From Nematostella vectensis (taxonomy: Eukaryota; Cnidaria; Anthozoa; Actiniaria; Edwardsiidae): a stretch of 64,000 nt of DNA. The number at the start of each line of letters is the position of its first letter. Within the stretch, counting starts at the first letter, position 1. Under the pieces are notes generated by a model. The model saw only the letters and a program-made list of their open reading frames with translations. It was not told where the DNA came from and ran no database searches. Of this stretch, positions 57,429 through 64,000 are shown one piece after another. The stretch covers positions 18,064,953 to 18,128,952 of the forward strand of contig NC_064036.1 in assembly GCF_932526225.1 (NCBI RefSeq), read 5' to 3'. The position numbers and the translations under genes are program-made.

Positions 57429-57541
57429 CGGCTTTGAATTTACGGCCAAAAAACGGTTATTCCGCGCTCCGTAGGGTGGCGGTCCAATCCATTGCTCGGT
57501 ATACTACAGGACAGACGGGGGTCTAATTGCAAGGTTCCCAC

Positions 57542-57694
57542 ATGTTACCACACAAGGGGGGCCAGCGCTTTTTCGCGGAAAAGAAACCCAAGGTAATGAC
57601 CACCCTAGATAATGTAATATCAGAGTTTCACTTGCACATTCCCTGGATGCCGCTGAAATATCTTATGAAACTGGGGTTAGTTGCCGAAGCCTGA
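57542..57694 (+). CDS. Possible small protein (50 aa) just beyond the virus-like block
   Basis: An open frame MLPHKGGQRFFAEKKPKVMT...EFHLHIPWMPLKYLMKLGLV-AEA-stop. Basic N terminus, amphipathic C terminus. It lies 68 bp past the last frame of the element on the same strand. No relative recognised; could be chance. Confidence 0.25.
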   Translation: MLPHKGGQRFFAEKKPKVMTTLDNVISEFHLHIPWMPLKYLMKLGLVAEA

Positions 57695-57699
57695 TCATG

Positions 57700-59610
57700 G
57701 TAAACATGTATTGATCAACTATTAAATTTGGTAAAAGGATAATAAAGATAAATCATGACAAATTGACTTTCTGTCAAAGCAGAAGTCAACTGGGGTTCAA
57801 CATCCCCTGACCTGCCCACTACACCAAATTTTCTTCCTGCTTAGGTAAATGTCAGAACACTTTATGGATTTTTGGTTAATTCTTAAACATATGTACAACA
57901 GCAGATAGGCCCACTTTGCATTTTTGTTTTACACCTGTTGCAGCAACAAGTAGAAATGATGGTTTCACTAGAATGAGTTTTACTGAAGTGTCCTCTTACA
58001 CTAAAGCTGTAAAGTGACTTATAAATGATAATATATATATATGATGTATCTTTACTTTATACCTGATGTTTGCTGCTTATGTTTAGTTCTAATGTTCTAC
58101 TTTGTTGTGTGCTATTTCAGTACAGAACTTACAAAATCACAGAATATTTTTTGCACTGTCTTTTCTTCCTGTCTTCCTTTCCTCTTCTCCCCATTTTGGG
58201 TGCTTTTTTCCAGAGTACAGTGCTCTTCATTATTTCACTGAATGTCTAATTGAAATACGAATGCTCTCGGCCAAGAAAAGTGGGAAGAAATGAGGCAAAA
58301 TCGCTCAACAAAACATGTTTTCTAAATCAGCTAAGAATGGCAAAATTTAGCTCTGCTTGCGCCCCCTTGCACGCATAATCCCTAAGGATAGACTGCTAAG
58401 CAATAACTGTGGTCATTGCGGGCCCAAGCTCACCAAATCCTTTTCTAGGAGGGTCGGGAAGGTAAGCATACCAAATATGGCGCCGAAGGGAAAGGCGGGA
58501 GATTTGAAATCGCGTCGTAAATGTACGAATTCAAAGACAAATATGTATTTCTCGCTGCCAAGAAAGGCTTGAAGTACAAATCAAACATATCTTTTCTTTC
58601 ATTTGGGAAATAATTTATTCGTTTTATATGAAATCATTAGATTTGGGGGCATTTTTTCTTGACTGGGCTCGTAACGGTAAATTTGGAAAATGGGGGCGGG
58701 GCTTAGGCCCTTTTATACCGCGCCTTCGTGTTTAACTCTTGAATGCTTGCAAAGCATTTACAAGTTATTGGAGGGACCTTCTGTGTCACTCGATCGTCAG
58801 ATCGTTGGATCGATCATCCGTAAACTTTTTGTGGTCTTTCTGTGCTTTCGCAACACAGCAATTTTTAGATCTTCCTGTAACCTTCCGGTTATAGCTTAGT
58901 AGTATAAAAGAGTCTTGTCATCGACCTGTGACCGCTACGGTCATGCGTTATAGCCGTAAAGTATATATAAGCTACTTTTTACAGAAAAGTCTTCAAGTGC
59001 GCATGCGCCTTCGTCACTTACGTCAATCGATCTTCTACGGTTCAGTCCAATTCAAGTTGTTAGTTTACAAAACAAGTAAAATGCTAGCAAAGCTTTTAAT
59101 TCTTCTTATGCTAGTACTTGAAGATTCGCGTCTCTGGGTTTTCGCGTTATTTGTTTGAATTTGTGCTGAAAGAGTGATTTTGTGCTGAAAGAGCGGATAG
59201 CCAAAGCTACGACTTTTAAAGTCAGAGAAACACAAGGGAAAAGCCTCTGTTAGCAAGGCCTTTCTTTGCAGGGTAATAAAGGAAAGCCCCTGTTTGCAGG
59301 TCAAGAAAAATAGTATAGACTTTCATAAGTTGTTTTTTCCATAATTCTTTTTTTTTAAATTAAGCTAAATATCAAACAAAACTCGTTCAAACATGCTTAT
59401 TCTGTTTATCAAGAAACGATCAATAACGATTTTGCGAATTTCTAAAATGTTCACATGCTTAAAATACATATGACCGTAGCTTGATTAATTATGCCGGATA
59501 TTTAACTTCTGTTTCCGAAGAGAATATGGCGAAATTTGACATACTAGCAAAAGCAGTTCGAACGGTGAGATACCAATTAGGGTAAAAACTAATTTTACTC
59601 AGATGTTACT
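57700..59610. other. AT-rich intergenic region, no gene supported
   Basis: No coding feature recognised on either strand. A small frame near 58,479 (MAPKGKAGDLKSRRKC...) has no supporting context. Confidence 0.45.
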
Positions 59611-59618
59611 TCGGCAAT

Positions 59619-59690
59619 GCCTCGGTGGTATAGTGGTTCTGTCGCTTGTCTAAGACGTCAGAGACCGGAGGCTCGATCCCTACTTATGAC
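59619..59690 (+). tRNA. tRNA-Asp-like sequence, probably a relic
   Basis: gcctcggtggtatagtggtt matches the 5' end and A box of tRNA-Asp, and gtc in ttGTCta sits where the anticodon would be. However the acceptor stem does not pair (gcctcgg versus ttatgac), the anticodon stem is poor and the T-arm is disturbed (ggctcgatccc). Most likely a degenerate tRNA gene or tRNA-derived SINE head. Confidence 0.4.
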
Positions 59691-60364
59691 GTCTATTATT
59701 TTTTTCCTTTTTTACTTTTTATGATAATAATAAATAATCAAACTGTTCTTGGTGTTTCATCACATCGAGAAGAAAGGACATTGTTATATACTCCCAGCAT
59801 CTTGGATGTGTTCATCCTTTGTTCAAAATCCATCCTGTATATGATTTTTTTGCACACATGAAAATAACTAGAAAAACAAATTTGCATTCACGGGTTGGCT
59901 CACAGAGCCCTTTGATTTACTTTCTACGTCGGTTGATATTCCAAGCCGGACGTTTTACGGCAATTACTACCTATCACTCCTGTGGCGGGATAGATCCGCA
60001 ACAGATCTGCAATTATAGTACTACTAGTAGTAATAGTAATAGAGAATAGTAAATTAATCTTTATTTCATCAGGGTAGCACGCGTGATACACTCTCAGTTC
60101 CTGAAAAGCCTAGCAAGGGCCACGAACTCGAGGTGCTTAGCTACGTTCGATATCTGCCTCGTATCCAGGCGTCTCAAGTCAGTAAAAGCAAGTGAAAAAT
60201 ATACTAGTGAGCGCAATGAGTCATGGAAAGGTTTAGCGCTGGCGCAAAGGAACATGGGAGGGTACGAGAGTCTGGTACCAGGGTACTTACAAACCGGTGG
60301 TGAATTGATTTATTGACAATAATTCTTATCAACAATTATAAAAGTGATGATAGTAATACACCGG

Positions 60365-60750
60365 GAGCCTAGGTGGCGCAGTTGGCAGAGCGTCGCTCTG
60401 TACTGCCTGTGCCTCTCACCACAGGTTTCCCGGTCGCTCTGTAGTGCCTGTGCCTCTCACCACAGGTTTTCCCGTCGCTTTGTAGTGCCTGCGCCTCTCA
60501 CCACTGGGTTCCGGGTTCGATTCCCGGTTCCGACGTGAGTAGAGTTAGTTGGTCTCGCCTTTTCTCCGAAGGTTTTTCTCCGGTTTTTATCCCTCCACAA
60601 AACCAACAATTTCGATCTTAGCTGTGATCCGTGGTCAGACATGAGTTGTATGTCGGCTGCTAGAGGCGCCTTCCTATATGCCTTCAACTCGACCACGTCT
60701 GAATCTGCGCTCTCGTAATTCAGCTTCCCAGCTGTAATGAAAGTGATTAG
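60365..60750 (+). mobile_element. tRNA-derived SINE with internally triplicated segment
   Basis: The head has an A-box-like tggcgcagttggcagagcg and a B box in gggttccgggttcgattccc. The tail begins gacgtgagtagagttagttg and ends in conserved SINE-like blocks (ctccgaaggtttttctccgg; ctcgaccacgtctgaatctg). Between the boxes a ~57-bp segment (tcgctctgtagtgcctgtgc ctctcaccacaggtt) occurs three times, lengthening the tRNA-like head. Confidence 0.75.
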
Positions 60751-60825
60751 CTACTCCAATTTATTTATTTATTTCTTTATTTACTTATCATAATAATAAA
60801 AAAACCTCCCGCCAGATTATTACGA

Positions 60826-61244
60826 GTAGATGGTATTGAACTAAGAAAGACTTGTTATAGAAAGCTCTTCACTGCACGAGACATGGTATTGAACTAAGGA
60901 AGACTTGTGATAGAAAGCTCTTCAGTGTATGGTATTGAACTAAGGAAGACTTGTTATAGAAAGCTCTTCAGGGTATGGTATTGAACTAAGGAAGACTTGT
61001 TATAGAAATCAATGTACGAGTAGATGGTATTGAACTAAGGAAGACTTGTGATAGAAAGCCCTTCACTGTACGAGTAGATGGTAATGAACTAAGGAAGACT
61101 TGTTATAGAAAGCTATTTACTGTACGAGTAGATGGTTTTGAACTAAGGAAGACTTGTTATAGAAATCACTGTACGAGTAGATGATTTTGAACTAAGGAAG
61201 ACTTGTTATAGAAAGCTCTTTACTGCACGAGTAGATGATGGTAT
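60826..61244. repeat. ~54-bp minisatellite, about eight copies
   Basis: The unit atggtattgaactaaggaag, acttgttatagaaagctctt, cactgtacgagtag recurs with indels that give lengths of about 46-61 bp. No coding potential. Confidence 0.9.
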
Positions 61245-61529
61245 TGGCCTAAGAATGGAAGGAGGTTTATCAATCGCAAATTACAGACCATTTTTTGCAA
61301 TTTCACATTCAGACAGTCGCACACTCCTCTCTCAAAAGGTCGCACAACACTAGCTTGTTACAACTCTCTGTCCGCACCGTCACATGGAATTTTGCTGAGA
61401 AGGCGTCCCCCTGTGAATAGCAGGAATTTGCTTTTTCTCACGTGGAGTGGTAACTTGTGGAAGTTCGTTCACACCACACAGCGTTAACACGGCAAAGAAT
61501 TAGGCTCATGTTGTTCTGTTTAACGACCT
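61245..61529. other. 3' flank of the transporter gene
   Basis: Presumed 3' UTR and flank on the minus strand; no gene or clear polyadenylation signal seen. Confidence 0.35.
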
Positions 61530-63446
61530 TCACAAAACTGTCTCTTTTGTGTTTCCATGCGGTTGATTGTAATCAATTAGTACTTGCTCCAATTTCGGCG
61601 CAATCTCCTCGTTCGTTTGTACCTTCTTGCGGAAGCAAAGAGGTATCGGGATAAGTGCTGCAAACAGAACTATTCCTCCAGACATGTAGAAAGCTGGTAT
61701 GTACGAATTTGCTTTGTCTGCAACAAGACCTTGGGATGAAGAAAGATAGTTTCACCTTGGCGTTTATTTCTTTCAGCTCCCCTCCCCCTTCCAAAAAAAT
61801 CCTTCCCCCACCCTCCTTGACTCGACTCTCCCATGCCTCTTTCTCATACACATATCATTCCTTCACTTTCCCACTATTAAATTTTCCCTTTATCCATTCT
61901 CTCGTGTCTTTTTGTCTATTTGTTTCCACTATCTGCCTTTCAATTTCTTCTATCTTATTGTCTTCCCTTCTCATTCGTTTTGCATTCCAAATGTCTTGAC
62001 ACTTTCTCTCTAATTCCCTTCTTTCTCGTCCATCCGCACCTCCTTATTGATTATGACAATATTTTTTTACTCACCCACGAAGCCTGGACCAAGCATGCAA
62101 CCAATAGAGTGAAGAAATTCCCCGATACCGAACGCGAGCGCTCGATGACACGGCTTTACTGTATTGAGCAACAGCAGAAACATAGTTGTCAAGCCAACGC
62201 CATTCCCGAAACCATACAGAACGGCGAACACAGAGAACGTGACGTAATCATGCGCTAGCCATATAAGCAGCATACAACCGCTGATCAAAAGACTGGATAG
62301 CTGGTGAAGCATCATGGGAGTTTTGTGAAGCGCGTCATTAAGTGGACCGCTGACCGATCGACCGACCAAGGAGCTAATCCCTATGTGAATAAAAAGAGAA
62401 GTAGCCGACTTTGACGTGAGGCCGACTTCTTCGCAGTGCTTTACCTGAGAGAAACAAACAAAGAAATAAATATTCGGAACACTGTCCACAGCACTATGGC
62501 TAATTACAGCGTTTTGACCAACACGACCTTTTTCTCATAAAAGTGCCTTAGAGCAACAATTGCCTTCCTTATACCCGCATCAAACTGACCAAACCCATAA
62601 GCGGCAATACGACGGAAATAGTTTAGGTATTTGTCATAACTCGTGCAATTAGGCACAATAAAAAGATACCCAAGGTTCCTTACGAACGCAGAGCTTAGGC
62701 AAAACTTACCAAATGGAAATATGGCGTATAAGCCCCGAATCCTTCCAGCGTGATACACAATATGACGATAGTGTATGACGGAACCGCCCAGAACGAGCAA
62801 TCAACACGAATGCAACGTGCACACCATGCACTATCAGACACGCCCACACTGCGGTCAGCGGTTGTTTGAGGGCAGTTCCCATGCGCAAGCGATATAGTTT
62901 CCGCGACTTCATTTGTTAGTTCAAATTCCTCACCAGTAACGCCCTCACTGCGGTCAGCAGATGTCAGACACTTTTTGGCGACTGTGACGTCACTTCCGGT
63001 TCCTTCGTGTTTGTTGTGTACACTCGCATTATTGTAACTGAATGCAACTAAAAATAGCAAGATCACTGACGAAGCAGATAAAATCCGATACATGACGCGC
63101 CACCCAAGCTCTGACGTCACATACTCTGTCATCGGACCAGTCCCTTGAATGAACAGCGACGGCCCCGCAGCAACGAACCCAGTAGCCATTGCGCGCCGAC
63201 GCTTGAAGGACGCGGTGACGAACATCATGTTCGATGAATGGATCAAGCTGGTGCCTGCGCCATAGCAGATCCCGTATGTGAAGTACAGCAGATTGAGGGA
63301 GCGCGCGAAAGACGAGGCGATCAAGGCTAGTGCGCATGTCAGGACCCCCACGGTGGCGATAGTACGACACCCAAAACGCGCGCACAGCGGGGCAGAGACT
63401 GGTAAGCCCGCGAAACTTAAAGCCCAGGCCGCTGACCCCATCCAAG
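61530..63446 (-). CDS. SLC16/monocarboxylate-transporter-type MFS protein, 5' exon missing
   Basis: A plasma-membrane major-facilitator transporter of the MCT (SLC16) group; the substrate is unknown. Three minus-strand exons, 62,710-63,446, 62,075-62,444 and 61,530-61,729, give ~435 residues with consistent phases to the stop. The first visible exon covers TM2-TM6 (WMGSAAWALSFAGLPVSAPL; CARFGCRTIATVGVLTCALA; YGICYGAGTSLIHSSNMMFV) and a long acidic central loop. The second covers TM8-TM11 (SATSLFIHIGISSLVGRSVS; FAVLYGFGNGVGLTTMFLLL). The last holds TM12 (YMSGGIVLFAALIPIPLCF) and a cytosolic tail. The initial PDGG-type TM1 exon lies beyond 64,000. An ATG at 63,486 precedes a good acceptor (ctcactttag) and is taken as intronic. 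Confidence 0.9.
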
Positions 63447-64000
63447 CTAAAGTGAGAAGAAAAGACAGCCAACAGGCGACCTGCATTCAGAAATCACGTG
63501 ACATTTTTTTTGTATGTAACTCGAGCGCGTTCCGGCTTTTGCTGGTAAAACAACAACAACAAAAAGCAACTTATTCAGCGCTTATGAATCTGTCAGAAAG
63601 TTTCTTTGGTAGAAAGGTCTTATTTCCACTGAAATTGATAGATAGTTTATTAGGAAAAAATTGCGTAGCAGCCCTTAGGCTGAATTAGGCATAAAATATA
63701 AAAATTTAAAAACGTGATAAAGTTCATCCTATATAAAATTCATCATTATCCATAAAAACCATATATACTCTCCATTTAAGATTTGTTGGCCATCGAGAAT
63801 GTAAAAGAATTCATGGCTTTGTTTGTTTTGTTTTTTTATTCGTCGTTGCCTTTCGTGACGACCGCAGTCATTTCTTCGGCGCGAGTTTGACACTCAAAAC
63901 GACACGTGATTTTTTATGCAAGTCGCCTTTTGTAATGTACCGTGACAAGGAAAGGATAGAGTTTGTTAGGCTACATTCTGACAGTCTGATAATAAACCAC
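63447..64000. other. Upstream intron of the transporter gene
   Basis: No exon encoding the conserved first transmembrane segment of MCT proteins was found on the minus strand here, so the 5' exon must lie further right. Plus-strand open frames are shadows or AT-rich chance. Confidence 0.45.

Larger units (their letters stand above)
52816..57480. mobile_element. Endogenous virus-like element (structural-gene block), truncated
   Basis: An intronless block of closely packed genes on both strands, visibly richer in G+C than its AT-rich flanks: capsid-like (minus), coiled-coil/membrane (plus), unknown (minus), minor-structural-like (plus), membrane protein (plus). Spacers are tens of bases. Layout and protein types fit the morphogenesis half of a Polinton/Maverick-like or related double-jelly-roll virus lineage. 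No DNA polymerase, integrase, packaging ATPase or protease frame is seen, and no terminal inverted repeats could be fixed. Several genes are truncated or frameshifted, so the copy is defective. Lineage assignment is inference. Confidence 0.6.

Noticed and set aside
63448-63486. ATG at 63,484-63,486 as transporter start
   Set aside because: A ctcactttag acceptor lies just downstream, and MCT proteins need an N-terminal first membrane segment before WMGSAAWALS.
63278-63688. 136-codon plus-strand frame
   Set aside because: Antisense of transporter transmembrane exons, ending in AT-rich intron.

Overview
The window reads as nuclear DNA of an early-branching animal, most likely an anthozoan cnidarian (sea-anemone-like). 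This is inferred from intron-rich genes with canonical GT-AG splice sites, AT-rich intergenic DNA, animal gene families (MOB1, hnRNP H/F, SZRD1, ACOT7, SLC16) and many MITEs, minisatellites and a tRNA-headed SINE. Most genes are split, so their exons were assembled by hand from splice sites. For every gene with both ends inside the window the summed exon length is a multiple of three with consistent junction phases.

Layout, left to right. 208-4,106 (minus): first four exons of MOB1. 4,950-5,640: 42-bp minisatellite. 6,109-16,343 (minus): complete nine-exon hnRNP H/F-type RNA-binding protein whose introns carry two inverted-repeat DNA elements. 17,450-17,685: relic of a RecQ-like helicase. 18,369-23,753 (plus): 1,618-aa protein joining two WW domains to two blocks of C2H2 zinc fingers; its stop codon lies inside a minisatellite. 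24,330-25,660: satellite of about 117 bp rich in near-palindromes. 25,965-28,153 (minus): five-exon secreted cysteine-containing protein of unknown family, with one 5' splice site amplified five times. 28,560-33,950: repeats and an LTR-retrotransposon protease relic. 33,954-38,236 (minus): SZRD1, with a 47-bp minisatellite in an intron and a 38-bp one downstream. 38,395-41,246 (plus): ACOT7-type acyl-CoA thioesterase, divergent from SZRD1 across a 158-bp spacer. 42,050-45,720: 19-bp repeat array interrupted by hairpin-forming elements. 45,888-48,516 (minus): secreted protein made of repeated four-cysteine units, expanded by exon-pair duplication, with a damaged last copy. 52,816-57,480: intronless, visibly GC-rich, virus-like element with compact genes on both strands (capsid-like, minor-structural-like and membrane proteins), truncated and frameshifted. 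59,619-60,750: tRNA-like relic and tRNA-derived SINE. 61,530-63,446 (minus): SLC16/MCT-type transporter lacking its first exon(s).

The cellular genes are unrelated housekeeping or lineage-specific loci and do not form a pathway. The most unusual content is the virus-like structural-gene block, the WW plus duplicated zinc-finger-block protein, the four-cysteine repeat protein, and repeated examples of minisatellites growing on splice donors or on a stop codon.
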